From Haliclystus octoradiatus (taxonomy: Eukaryota > Cnidaria > Staurozoa > Stauromedusae > Haliclystidae), in contig OU744451.1 of the NCBI GenBank assembly GCA_916610825.1, positions 17,631,307-17,695,306 of the forward strand: a stretch of 64,000 nucleotides of DNA. The letters are read 5' to 3'. The notes beneath the pieces were generated by a model. That model saw nothing but the letters and a program-made list of their open reading frames with translations. It did not search any database and was not told the origin of the DNA. Below are positions 32,295-44,060 of this stretch, piece by piece. Every line of letters begins with the position of its first letter. Position 1 is the stretch's first letter. The translations under genes and the position numbers were made by a program.

Positions 32295-33833
32295 GAGGCT
32301 CCGTCAGCGGCAATAAAAAGACACGTTATCTGATTTAATCATTTATATCTTATATAATATGACATGAATCGCATTCCTTTGCAAAGAGCAAAATAAATCC
32401 CAATAAGATTGATTTCAAAAAATTAACTGTATTACTGCAATTTAATCTTGACGTTGCAATGGAAATACCAACATGTATAATGCATTATAGTATGTATAAT
32501 TTAATTACATAATGAAGATATGTAGCATATCAATGCTGTAATACTTTTAAAATATTTATTTTATGGGCTACATGAGTCTCATAATATTTAGGAATTCCAT
32601 TTAACTACTGTGTTCGATCAAGCAACAAGTGTTAATACCTTGAATTTGAAACAGGAGTGAGTAAGGATAGATGAAACTATTTCGCTAGATTACGTATCAA
32701 CCATGGCATCATTTAATTTGATTTGAATGTTGCTTGATATGACAATCTTATTATATCAATGAAGTGTTGACACTACTGCTCTTTTTTCTCTTTGATATCT
32801 CATTAATTATGGAAATCAGAAGCAAGCAGATTGTCTTCAGTTGTCCTTCACAGAAAGTCTGATTTGAGTCCTTTATTGAAGAATTAAATTATACAGAATT
32901 AGACCCATATGGAAGCAATATAGGCTACAAAATATATAACAGAACTAACGATAAAATTAAGCTAACTACAGATCAAAATGTAACAAAATGTAATTGCAGG
33001 CCAAAAGCTAGAAAGTCTACAAATATTAAAGCGCTCTCGGCAACAACTGGCAGCCTTGTTTGTGGATTTGTTGCTCTTGCTCAACTCTCCTTATGCCTTA
33101 TCGATAGTTAACAAGCTAACCTGAAAAATATGGATTTTATGTACTGATGATCATCGAGCAATGATACAGATTATACAGGAACATGTTCCTTACCCGGAAT
33201 TCCTTAATACAAGAGCAAGACATCATACATGCTACATGTCATAACGAGTTGTACATTATATGATTTTACAGTCAGAAATTATAGAATCATCATCAATAAT
33301 GAAGATAAATTTAGAAGTTCAGTTTAAAAAATTATGATCATACAACCCGTAATCCGTAACATATAGATATATAACCTATCCTATTCCGGGGGGGGGGGGG
33401 GCAAATTGAAATTAATCTTAGGGAGGTGTCTGGGTAAAGGGACCGATTTTTTTCTTAAAATTTCTCATAGTTTTGTGTCATGTTTCCGACATTTGTTAAG
33501 GAACTTTCCTACATTGGCGCACCTACTGTGAATATTCTGGCTTACTAGCAAAGCAATTGTTGTAATCACAAAAAATTATATTTCAAATGATGCTTTATAA
33601 ATCAAATTTAATAATATATGCACTATGGGCACAGTGGACTGATCACTCTTAAATTAACAAAAGAAATTCACTAATATAAATTCACTACAATATGTAAATG
33701 TGTAAATGAAAAATTCAATACATTTATATTAACATGAATCATTTATACCTTTTGAGGCAAACATGAATACAACATATTCTCTATCAATGATAATCATGTT
33801 GCATTTATTACTTTGAAATGTGAATTGAAGTTA
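32295..33833. other. Non-coding AT-rich DNA
   Basis: No gene is supported. A run of 14 G lies at 33388-33401. No terminal repeats for the hAT remnant to the right were identified here. Confidence 0.4.
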
Positions 33834-35410
33834 TTATGTTTTCATCTGCGTTCCAGTTTTTGGTGCTTGAGACCACGTTTTCACAACATCATCCAAATTT
33901 AATACATCAATGATGTCTCTCTCTGTTGCCAAACTCATTATACCATTGAGAAGTGTTTGACTAGTTGTACTCCTTAACAAAGACGTTGATGAGTTTAACA
34001 TGGAGAAAGCTCGCTCATTAGAGGCAGATGTTATTGGTGCTGTCAATAGTAGCTTCAGACAATGCAACGTTAATCGGAAAATATTCGAGTACTGAAGACA
34101 ATAACTATAAGTATCTTTAAAAGAATTGCAACCTGTCAAGTAATCTTTGCAATGAATCTGAAATATTTCAATTTCACCTTCCAATGATTCGATATTAGAT
34201 CTCGCGGAATCGGAAAATATTGAGAAGCTGTTGAACCTGATTCGATTTTATATTCTCATTGTACGGTGACTTAAAGTCAAGAACAACAGGTTTAAGAATT
34301 TTGACTGCATCTTAATAGTTTTCCTTCAAAAGTTTGATCTGAGTATCTAGTACCTATAAAAATTCTATGCGATAAAAGCTTTGTAAAGTAAATTCAACAC
34401 TGTTAGCTGCATTTTAATCATATCTCCTTGGCTGTAGGCCTCTGCGATGGTGTCTTGAAAGCTCTAAATCAGGATCAACATCGTGATCCATACTAACTTT
34501 TATTGATGCATCAATTTGCTGATTTAAAGCATCTTCATCCTTGCGAATAGAAGTTAGGGTCTTTATAGTAGCAGAAGTTGCCTCCAACGCATCTGTTTCA
34601 TTAAGCTTAACTGTCTGCAGATGTACAGTTAGTATTTTTGTTTTGGTCATAACATTTCGCATGAACATTAATGCAACAATAAATTCAAACAAAACAAGCT
34701 TCAATGAAAGATTTTCTGCTTTGTTTGCTGTAGAATGATCTCCCTCTTCCGTTTCCTTATCCAGCGCAGAAATGATAGCATAATAGCTAGACCACACTAC
34801 TTTTAAAGATTCACATCGTGCAGGGATCTTGTACCAGAAATATTCCTTACTTGCATATTGCTCTCAGCATTCACATCTTCCTCCATCTGCTGCTTGAAGA
34901 TTGCAAATCTTCTTGTACACGAACAGAAAAATACATAGGCAAGTTGCAATATATCAACATGTTTGAAGTAACACTACTTGATGCACAACTGCATTCAACC
35001 GTGGTGTTGATGCGATGAGCTGGACATGGGAAGCATGGAATTTTTCTTTTCAGATATTCTAACAACTTTGCTTGGCAACCTTTACCGGACATTGAGGCTG
35101 TGTAATCATAAGATTGAAAAGCAACTGCTTCAGTGTCAAATCCCTGACCTTTTGCTTGACAATCATCTTTTTTGTCATCTGTTAGGCTCATATCAATGAG
35201 ACGTTCCTTCATTTCACCCTCAGCAGACACATCTTTCACTACAATTGATAATTGGTCCCTGTGAGATGTACCGGGTGTAGTATCGGCCATTACGGAAAAG
35301 AACATTACACTGATTGCTTCTTCTCGAATTCTCTCCTTCCGCTGATCATGGAGAAGGTCAATGTATTGATTTTGGGAGTCCCAGTACATGTTCACAGCTC
35401 GGTGGGGGCG
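33834..35410 (-). pseudogene. hAT-family transposase remnant (ZMYM1-like)
   Basis: Three minus-strand frames give pieces of one protein in the right order. 35410-34871: MFFSVMADTTPGTSHRDQLS (the first catalytic aspartate region of hAT/DUF4371 transposases), then FDTEAVAFQSYDYTASMSGK and PCFPCPAHRINTTVE. 34797-34414: a helical middle region starting WSSYYAIISALDKETEEGD. 34184-33834: the C-terminal dimerisation domain with LLLTAPITSASNERAFSMLN. Stops and frameshifts separate them. The 317-codon frame that starts at 35824 is misleading: its first part (to about 35600 or beyond) is antisense of an unrelated reverse-transcriptase remnant on the plus strand. Confidence 0.82.
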
Positions 35411-35599
35411 TTTTACAGCATCATCCAGGCATCTGATCAAAAAGAGGACAATGACGTGAAGCTCTTGAATAGATCGTAAACACAGAACAAATGCCACCGC
35501 ATGGAAACAGGCAGCGTTACAAGTATCAAGTACTTCAGCGTTTCTGACATCAGTGATTGGAACTGGAATATTGGTACAACGTCTCCTCCCTACTGCCCT

Positions 35600-36345
35600 T
35601 AAAAGTAGGAATGGCCCAGTATACAATGTCTCAATCAAAAGATGGGAAGATACAACAAACTCACGTCCACCATTGTCATCAAACGCAAAAGGAATGGGAT
35701 AATGAACTCTCACCAGCATAGGCAGAACAGTTGCAGGAAGAATGCTTTCCCATCGATAGAGCTCTTTTACTTGCCTGCCAATGCAAAGAATTTGATGCCT
35801 GGCTGAATGCTCTACCTTCTTCATATCTTGGGCTGATATTGAACAATCAACAACTACGAACAGCTTTATCCTCAGACTGGGTCTCAGAATCTGCTAGGAA
35901 CAGATTTGTCCATGGTGTGCCTAAACTAGAAGATGGCCATCATGGTGTAGCATGTGAAAGAACAGCTACTCAGTCGTTATGACACTCTGAGGTGAATAAA
36001 ATCATCCATCGTTCCCTGTCTTCAGCACACATTCCGATAATATTAGAACCAGCAGGCTTATCAGGAGATGACGGAGAACGTCCCGATAGCTTGACATAAA
36101 TCCCTTGGGAGAAATGTAGATGCCTCGTTTGGGATTCTACCTGTGTGAACATTTTATCTTCAACGAACCTGCTTTTATCAAAGCAAAAAGCAGAACTAGT
36201 GGCTAGCCCAGCAGAAAAAAAAAGAAAAATAAAATATCAAAGAACTATCACGTCCAACCAGTTGGCATGGAGATTCTAAGCCCTTTCGCCCATAATTCAG
36301 AATAACTTTTCAATGAGATTGGAACAATTTTAATTACATTAACAG
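35600..36345 (+). pseudogene. C-terminal remnant of a non-LTR reverse transcriptase
   Basis: On the plus strand a frameshifted protein reads KEWDNELSP, then PIDRALLLACQ, DAWLNALPSSYLGLILNNQQL, LRLGLRIC, LEDGHHGVACERTAT, IIHRSLSSAHIPIILEP, GLSGDDGERPDSLT and CLVWDSTCVN. This series matches the C-terminal tail that follows the RT in a LINE-like family I know from many invertebrate genomes; the fragment at 57773-58066 looks like RT of the same or a related family. The left boundary is uncertain and may reach 35410. It abuts the hAT remnant on the opposite strand. Confidence 0.72.
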
Positions 36346-36419
36346 GAGAAAAACGTAAAACGTTCTTTTTTCAAAGAGTAAGCATTTCTATCAAAGGGGG
36401 AAATGCCACAAGCATATAA

Positions 36420-36720
36420 TGTGCCATTGTCAACGAGAAAATAATTGCTGCAAAGAACAGATACTTTTCACAGCTCATTGACTCTCGTGGCTCTGACCAG
36501 AAAGAGCTATTTGGGATTGTGAAGAACCTAACCTAGGGAAGCGCAGAAAAGTCATATTCTGAAGCAGACAATGCAGATTCACTATCAGACAAATTCGCCT
36601 TCTTTTTCATCATCGAGTTTACTGATATCTCGGAAAGGATAAAGTATAAAATGCGTCACTTGGAAAATCCCCTTCCAGAAACGTAAATAGCATAATTCAA
36701 TTCATCACTGGAAAAATGTT
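36420..36720 (+). pseudogene. CR1-like LINE fragment (between endonuclease and RT)
   Basis: One plus-strand frame reads VNEKIIAAKNRYFSQLIDS, DQKELFGIVKNLT, a stop, then SLSDKFAFFFIIEFTDISERI. The pattern 'KxxYFxxLI..N..KKLFxxVKxLT...SLADKFAxFF' is the usual linker before RT in CR1-type elements. It is short and decayed. Confidence 0.6.
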
Positions 36721-37893
36721 GCCATTTGACATGAGACGAATTGATACCACTGATACACACCTGTCACTAAATTCTTGTCATCTTGATCCAATCCCTGGTG
36801 AGGTTCCCAGAGATTGTCTACCTACCATCCTACCTACATTCAAGAGTCATTAATAATTCGTTTGAAATATGCCTTTGGAGCTTTTGGGGCTTTGGGGCCT
36901 CCCCTAAAGAATCCAACTCTGGAGAGCGATAGCTTTGAAAATTAAAAAAAAAACAATATCAAACCTCAAATTTGTCTTCAAAAGCATCGAAAGAAGAAGT
37001 TGCTGTAAAACAAACAAAGAATTTCATACACTAGATTTCGAGTTGCATGCAAATGCATGCTTATATTGAGTTGTGAATCATCTGACTTAAACGTTTCAAA
37101 TAAATGCATGAAGAAATTTATGTAGAAAAGATGATCGAAGCCGAAATTTAATTGAGAAAATATTCTATTTTATCTTTTGCTGCTCAAAGAAGCAAAAAGT
37201 TGAGAAGTGAAAAGTGGAAAAACTTCATTGATTATTCTTTATTAAGAACGTGGTTATTCAACATTTTATTCAAGCATGTGACTTCTAAAAAAGTATAGAA
37301 TGGGAAACTATTTATCATTTCTTTACTTCTTGTCTTATTAGTTACAGTCATGTACTTCTTTACATATTTTAATTTATTTATTGTCACTGATGAAGTGGAA
37401 ATTGATAGTGCAATTGTTTCTATATTTGATTTATATTTCATCGCAGTACTGTACAATTTAACACTGGCTGTTATAATTAGGAAATATTTTTGTTTTATAT
37501 ATTCGTAATTTGATTTCCATAACGCGGATTTGTTTACAAATTTCATAACCTTCTATTCCAAGTCATCTTCCAATAATAATTTATGATAAATCATTAAATA
37601 TAATTTCCAACTAAGGATAAGATGATAACACATCTTTTTTCACTTTCATATAAATATACGTGTTTTAGTTTGTTTACGTTTGAATTTCATTCTGAGAATT
37701 ACTACAATGAAATCTGTCACATCGCAACTGGATTGTACTGTTTTGTATTTGCGAGACAATAAAAATTTATTCAAGTGCGAAACTGTTTAATTAGCGCTTC
37801 AGTCTGAGAAAGTAATGTTGTTGAAAAACGAAATAGTTTTTGACTCGTGGTTACGTAAGTGACCTTGAGTCTATTTTGTCATGGTGGAAACAT
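36721..37893. other. Non-coding DNA
   Basis: No gene seen. A minus-strand open frame at 37232-37546 is AT-rich and has no recognisable features. Confidence 0.4.
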
Positions 37894-38258
37894 TTTCATT
37901 TCATTTCATTTCATTTCATTTCATTTCATTTCATTTCATTTCATTTCATTTCATTTCATTTCATTTCATTTCATTTCATTTCATTTCATTTCATTTCATT
38001 TCATTTCATTTCATTTCATTTCATTTCATTTCATTTCATTTCATTTCATTTCATTTCATTTCATTTCATTTCATTTCATTTCATTTCATTTCATTTCATT
38101 TCATTTCATTTCATTTCATTTCATTTCATTTCATTTCATTTCATTTCATTTCATTTCATTTCATTTCATTTCATTTCATTTCATGTCATTTCATTTCATT
38201 TCATTTTATTTCATTTCATTTCATTTCATTTCGTTTCATTTCATTTCATTTCATTTCA
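37894..38258. repeat. Pentanucleotide microsatellite (TTTCA), about 73 units
   Basis: 365 bp of TTTCA with only three substitutions, at about 38185, 38207 and 38233, all towards the right end. The unit lacks stops in all three forward frames, so each frame encodes a repeat of F-H-F-I-S; these are not genes. Confidence 0.98.
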
Positions 38259-38263
38259 TTTTT

Positions 38264-39547
38264 GACTAAATCAATTGTTCTTTTGAAATAACGTTCAACA
38301 CACTGCTTTGCGTGCTAACAAAGGTTGAACAAAAAACGATTGCGCAAGAAACACCATTTCATTGTTAAAAATACAATGGGCATGCTGTGTGATTATTCAA
38401 AATTTTTAGCCAAATTTTTTTGACAGAATTTTTTTTCCATTGCCCGCCATGATGGCCGACTCGCAGCTTTGCGAGATTACAATTGCATTATTAAATGAAA
38501 TGTTTTCTAATACTCCTTGATTAGTTTACATCGTGATTATCTCTTCATTGGTAGAACACATGATTGTTTTCTTCTTCTCGTCATTTGAAATGGTTAATGA
38601 AAGGTTTTAATCGTTCTGTAACATCACTATTTGAAGTGAAACTTCGAAGATAATTGTTGTTGTGTATTGACCATGAGAACTTTTAAACCGACAATTCATC
38701 AATTGTTTGGGGGCTTAGACAAGACAGTATTATATATTTATTGTTTGTATTGTTTTCTGAAGTTATTTTTTACATCAAACTGCTAAGCCAGTCGTCATGG
38801 TTTTATTTGGTTTATTAAAATGTTTTAATTCTGCTGCGTCATCAGCTTAAGAAGAAACAATTTCGCACGTCATTTACAACTCACACCTGTATTATAAGTA
38901 CTAAAAATTATTTTTCTTTATATTATTATATTATTTGGATATTGTTATAATTTATTTTATTTGATTGAAGTTGATTTTTATATCATTCGATTGGATTGAT
39001 TTACTTGTTTGAATTTGATTTTATTTTATTTTTCTTTGCATGATGATTTGATTGATTTGAAATTCTATTGAATTTGATTGATTATTTGATTGATTATTTG
39101 ATTGATTGATTGGTTTAATTGATTATTATATTATTCACCATGAGTCCGAGCGTAGAGGAGCTATTTTTCTTGTTTTTTTCTCAACTTTGAAAAATGTAGC
39201 CGGCCATATGCACCCCTCTGGTTAATGACGGAATCCATCGATATGATTATTCAATATTTGATTCAATCCAATTTCTAGAAAGCAAAAACTATTTATTATT
39301 GTTTACATTTTTTGGTTAAATACACTGATCCCATCAAACTGTTCAATCGAGTTTCATCGCATTTGAATCCTCGTTAAATCTATATGCGACCGCTCATATA
39401 TAATAATAATAATAATTTGTTGTCGATGATGAAGTGGAAATTTGTATGTCTATTGATTTCTATATTAATGTCTTTTCATTGCAGCAAATTTGCCGGCTAT
39501 CACTATCAGTAGACATGTGAGATTATGTTGAATAAATAAGAATTTCC
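38264..39547. other. Non-coding DNA with GATT-rich low-complexity stretch
   Basis: No gene seen. 38990-39125 is rich in TTGATTGATT and TTTGATTGATTA repeats, without a fixed unit. The phrases CAGTCTGAGAAAG (at 37800 and 39783) and GATGAAGTGGAAATT (at 37388 and 39428) recur, hinting at a diverged duplication of about 2 kb. Confidence 0.45.
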
Positions 39548-39554
39548 CCAGCGT

Positions 39555-39622
39555 GGGTTTTGTTTGTTTTTGTTTTGTTTGTTTGTTTGTTTGTTTTTGT
39601 TTGTTTGTTTGTTTGTTTGTAC
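39555..39622. repeat. TTTG tetranucleotide tract
   Basis: Interrupted TTTG/TTTTG repeats. The short open frame across it is low complexity and not a gene. Confidence 0.9.
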
Positions 39623-39999
39623 AAATGTGATATCGTTCCTATCGTTTATAAATAATTTCAAAAACATTGATTATATAATTTCCATTCTGACGCATGACCA
39701 TACACAAAACAAAAGATCGATCTGCACTGTTGCTCAGAGACAATAGAAAATAATTCAAGTGCAAAACTGCTTAGTTAGCGCTTCAGTCTGAGAAAGCATT
39801 GTTGTTGAAAATGGAAACAGTTTTCATTGGTTTTTATCAACTTCGATGTATTTATTTGAGAATTGAAGCCGGCCATGTATTCCTCTGGTTAATAACGAAT
39901 CCATTGATATGTGTTTTAAGTCAATTGCATCAAAAATGGCATCGTGAATCCCCGCTTTACATAAAATGGAAATAGCGTAAATTTAAAAGTAGATGAGAA

Positions 40000-40314
40000 T
40001 AGACTTGATGATTTATATACCAATCCGAATACAAAACACATCACAGCACAGAGACAGCCTTGATCAAGGTTCATAATGACATTCATCAAGCTCTGGGTAA
40101 AAGGAATTATGTCATCCTTCTCTTACTTGATTTGTCTGCTGCCTGCGACATGGTAAATCATACGATCCTTTTATCTCGTTTCAAGTCAAGATTTGGAATT
40201 CAAGGAAGAGCATATGATTGGCTAATTCGTAATTCAGCAATCGATCTTAGGTGGTACACATCCTTGATGGTTCATCAACAGAAAGACATCTCACATGTGG
40301 ACTCGTCAGAGTAG
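40000..40314 (+). pseudogene. CR1-like LINE reverse-transcriptase fragment
   Basis: The frame at 40060-40314 starts IKVHNDIHQALGKRNYVILL and continues LLDLSAACDMVNHTILLSRF and RFGIQGRAYDWL. This is the first RT palm motif (usually LLDLSAAFDTVDH) of CR1-type elements. DDLYTNPN-like sequence just upstream extends it slightly. The fragment is truncated on both sides. Confidence 0.75.
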
Positions 40315-41370
40315 TGCATTGTTTAACAACGTGAAACTTTAAGTAACAGCAAAAATGGTGTGTCTCTCTTGACTCTATATTGAATATATGTACATACTGT
40401 AGAATATTAAGAGAGCACGCTACTATGTTTTAAAGCGCTATTGAGCAAAGCATTTTTTTTGGAAATAGCTCTATAAAAATAAAAATAATATTATTACTAT
40501 TAAGGGAGACTCTGAACAACAGATTGTCAGCAAATGTTTTTTTTTAGATAGGGATAAATTCATATTTTATGGTTATTTTATAGTTATTTTAATTGTTTTA
40601 TATGTCAATTTTACAAGGGCTTGTTTGGAATAGTAAAATACTCACGTATTGATAAAAACAAACTTCAACTCTTCTAGACCTTATATCCCAAAGCGAAGTA
40701 TTCCAATATGGCTTGTAAACAATCACAGAAAAAGCAAACGATTTCCACCATTTAGGAAATATCTTAGGCTACGTTTACACGAGCGCAAATACCCGGGTTT
40801 TCAAAAGTCATTCAAAAGTCCACTGTTCAGAGTCCCAAAAAGTTCAGATAGATGATCAGTTAACACAAGGCTAGATATATCAATTTGTCTAAATAAAACG
40901 CTGTAACTACCGTATTTGTTATAGATTTTTCGTTGGCATTGGATTTTCATACTGCTTCGCTTCTTTACGTAGGTCCAGATCGATACGTTTTTTTTATATA
41001 AAAATCATTCGAAATTACTTTTGTTATTCATATCTAACTAAATTCCACATGAATTAGCACTTTTGTAAATAATCCATTTTAAATGCATGTTATTCACGAA
41101 TTTATCTCATATAAAACAGATTCATTGAATAGTTTTACTAAACTATATACTATTTTATCTTGAAACAGGGCCAAATGGCTGCCAATATTTGCAGGCTGTT
41201 TCGCAGCGAAATGAAGGTGGACTTTTTTAGACCCGCTTTTCCATAAATCTCTGTTTAGACGACAGAATGACTTTTTAACTTTGAACCTTTTTAAGTTTTA
41301 TTTGCCTACAGTTTACATTATTCATCGAATCATTTACACATGTGATGTTGCATTGTCCAACTTAAAACTG
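40315..41370. other. Non-coding DNA
   Basis: No gene supported. GGCTACGTTTACACGAGCGC at 40769 resembles the terminus of an inverted-repeat element, but no clear partner was found. Confidence 0.4.
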
Positions 41371-42120
41371 GTTTTCCACTGCACCAAGAATGTCGATCGA
41401 AAAACGTTAGTGATTTCCACACAAATGAGTATTCTTTTGACGTTTATAGCGCCATGGTCCAATTAAACAAAATATGGCGTCAACGATAAAAAACGTTTGT
41501 TGGCAATTTAAATAATAATAATGGAAGGCCGTGAGCAAATTTTTTTGTTTACAAATTGACTATTACTAGGAATTGGACCCTATAAATATTTTTTTATAAG
41601 AAGATTATTCATGTTTATTGGGATGCGCGAGAACAGTGCGAAAGGAAAAGTTTCAAATATAAATTTCACTTATTGCTCACGGGTTTCAACTTGTTATGAA
41701 CAATTCTCAGCTGTTCAGAATCTGTTTTGAGTATGTCTGCAGATTATTAAATGTTCGTCACAATGCTCAGACTCACATTGATCACAATAAAAGACTTTAC
41801 AAAGTACTAAATCAAATGAAGTAAATGTGAAAGTTTGAATATTTTGAAAAGGGCGAAATGTTCAACTTTAATTTTGAGACACAAGTCTGGACATTCTAGT
41901 CTCATTTCGAATAATCTCAAAATAACTATCCATTTGATTGGCTTGCGACATTTTGCGCTCTGGCTACATCAGAAACGTTTAACAGTTTTCGAAATACATT
42001 TTTTCTCTCGGCGACATGTGGCAGCATCACCTGGCAACATTTTGACGTCATAAGACCACCACTCCGCATGCGCAATTTCAGATTGTCGCTTCGCGTGACA
42101 TTTTTGGTGCAGTGGAAAAC
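41371..42120. mobile_element. 750-bp MITE-like element
   Basis: GTTTTCCACTGCACCAAGAA at the left end is matched by TTTTTGGTGCAGTGGAAAAC at the right end, 23 of 24 bp over the whole arm. Flanks contain CTTAAAACTG (left) and CTTAACTG (right), possibly a decayed target duplication. No transposase frame inside. Confidence 0.72.
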
Positions 42121-44060
42121 GGGCTTAACTGTCTGTAAAAGCGTTGTTCGAAATTTGCGATATTATTTACCTCCAAGTTGATTGTATAGGCTCAACTTGT
42201 ATTACATGCATTTGATTTTTTCACTTTCTCATGATTTACGAAAAATGAACCAACTTGAAGAGTGCAAAATTGAAACATTTTATAGATATATATGGATAGT
42301 GCAATATTATATGTAGAATTTGATAATCAAGCAAGCTTTATTAAGGTATGTTAAACAGAAAATGTTGGCTCGAAAACTTGCTTTCATTTCCAAATGCAAC
42401 TTTGTTTTCCAAATGCAATTTTACTCTTACAGGCTAAACTTAAAGAAACCGTGATTTTAGCTAGCCACGTCGTAAAACGTATTTTGAACTCGTTTCCAAG
42501 ACATGAGTCTATTGCGAATAAACTTTTTATGTGTCGTCTGTGATTATGATGTTATCTGTTTGATTCCGATTATCTAGCATATAGCAGCACGTCCGCCACC
42601 TGCATGCACAAGTGAATAGACGACCACCGTTGTTAACCCTAGCTCTTTAACTGATGTAATATAAGGTAGTTTATCTTTATAATTAATATATAATATGCCA
42701 AGACAAATTGCTTGTATTTTAACTAGAAAATGGCAGAAGTTTCCGAGAGTTGTTTCATATATCGTTACAAAAATGTTGCTGTTAGAGCTTCCTTTAAAGA
42801 AACCCTGAATCCTCTCACTGGATCCTCTCGTATATCTTCTCTGATTTGGTACACCAGATTATATTACAGTGCGTGCCTGTTTAATAGTTTATGTAGATCT
42901 GCCTGTTGATGTTTATTATTTAGATTGGTGACCTATTTAACCTGACATTTGATGTAAATTGTTTATTATATATAGCATGCTACTGTACTGCATTTGTCAA
43001 CTTCATAAGGAACAGCTATGAATCAGTACTGAGCCTACGTTAACGTAGTACTTATTCAAAGTAATCAATACGAAATATTAACATTATGCTGAAATAGTCG
43101 AAATATTTTTAGTTGTGACGCAAGCAAATAAATGAAAACGTTTACTAATTCCAATTCAGATTTCTAATGTTACATTTTATCAACTTCGTAGTCATAACGA
43201 CAACCTGAATTTATCCAAATCATTATCAGTGGGAGGTATTAACAGAGATCAAATCGATTGATTTCAAATTTGTTGGCCCAAAATTATACCAGCTGTTTCC
43301 AGCTATGTTCTAACCTTGCGTTGTTAATCATTGACGTACTTGATGGTCACAAAGAATGAGAGGCTTTAAAGACGTTGTAAGACGTCATACACAGTTAGCT
43401 TTGAGATTAATTACAGGGTATAAATGTGCGAGGTCTAATATAGGAGAATGATTCTAATATAAATGTGTAGAGGTTAGAGGACTCATTGTATCAATCAAAC
43501 GGAAATATCCTCCGATTGTAAACTGTCTGTCATTTGAAAATTATAGCGTATTGACATTATTTAATGTTAGGATGTGTTGTTCAAATTGATCTTATAAAAA
43601 CGTTACTCTAAAATTCACTATATTGTTATGATAATTTCCTACGTACTTCCGCAATTTTCTCCACCTTTCTTACGTAATCTACATATGATCTTTATTCTCA
43701 CGTGTGCTATTTATGTGCATTAATTTTTTTACTTCTCAATTAAAAGTATTACATAGATGTAAATCCTTTCAATCAACCTTCAGAAAATAAATTACGGAGA
43801 ATTTCTTTATTACCTAGTATTTTCCATGAAATTTAACAACATGTAAATTTCCACTGATAATTAACGGTGAATAATTTACATCTATTATTCAGAGATGGTG
43901 TACCAACGAACGTGGATTATCTTTTCAATCGTAAATGATATGTCAGCTGTTACCATCGAGTGATCATTATCATTATACGTAGCATTCTATTTAAATGCTC
44001 CAGCATTATGATTTTTTTTAATAATTAAGCTTTATGCCAAAGCCGTTATCATTGCATTGA
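42121..44060. other. Upstream region of the fibrinogen-domain gene
   Basis: AT-rich and without a recognisable gene. TATTTAAA at 43988-43995 lies about 65 bp before the proposed start codon and could act as a TATA element; this is a weak inference from position and sequence only. Confidence 0.4.
43988..43995 (+). promoter_or_regulatory. Possible TATA box of the fibrinogen-domain gene
   Basis: TATTTAAA about 65 bp before the ATG at 44061. In AT-rich DNA such matches occur by chance, so confidence is low. Confidence 0.25.

Noticed and set aside
34871..35824. Intact 317-codon hAT gene
   Set aside because: The N-terminal part is the antisense of an RT remnant, and the remaining domains lie in other frames after stops.
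37840..38291. Three overlapping open frames of 136-141 codons encoding F-H-F-I-S repeats
   Set aside because: They are only the three readings of the TTTCA microsatellite, which contains no stop codon on the plus strand.
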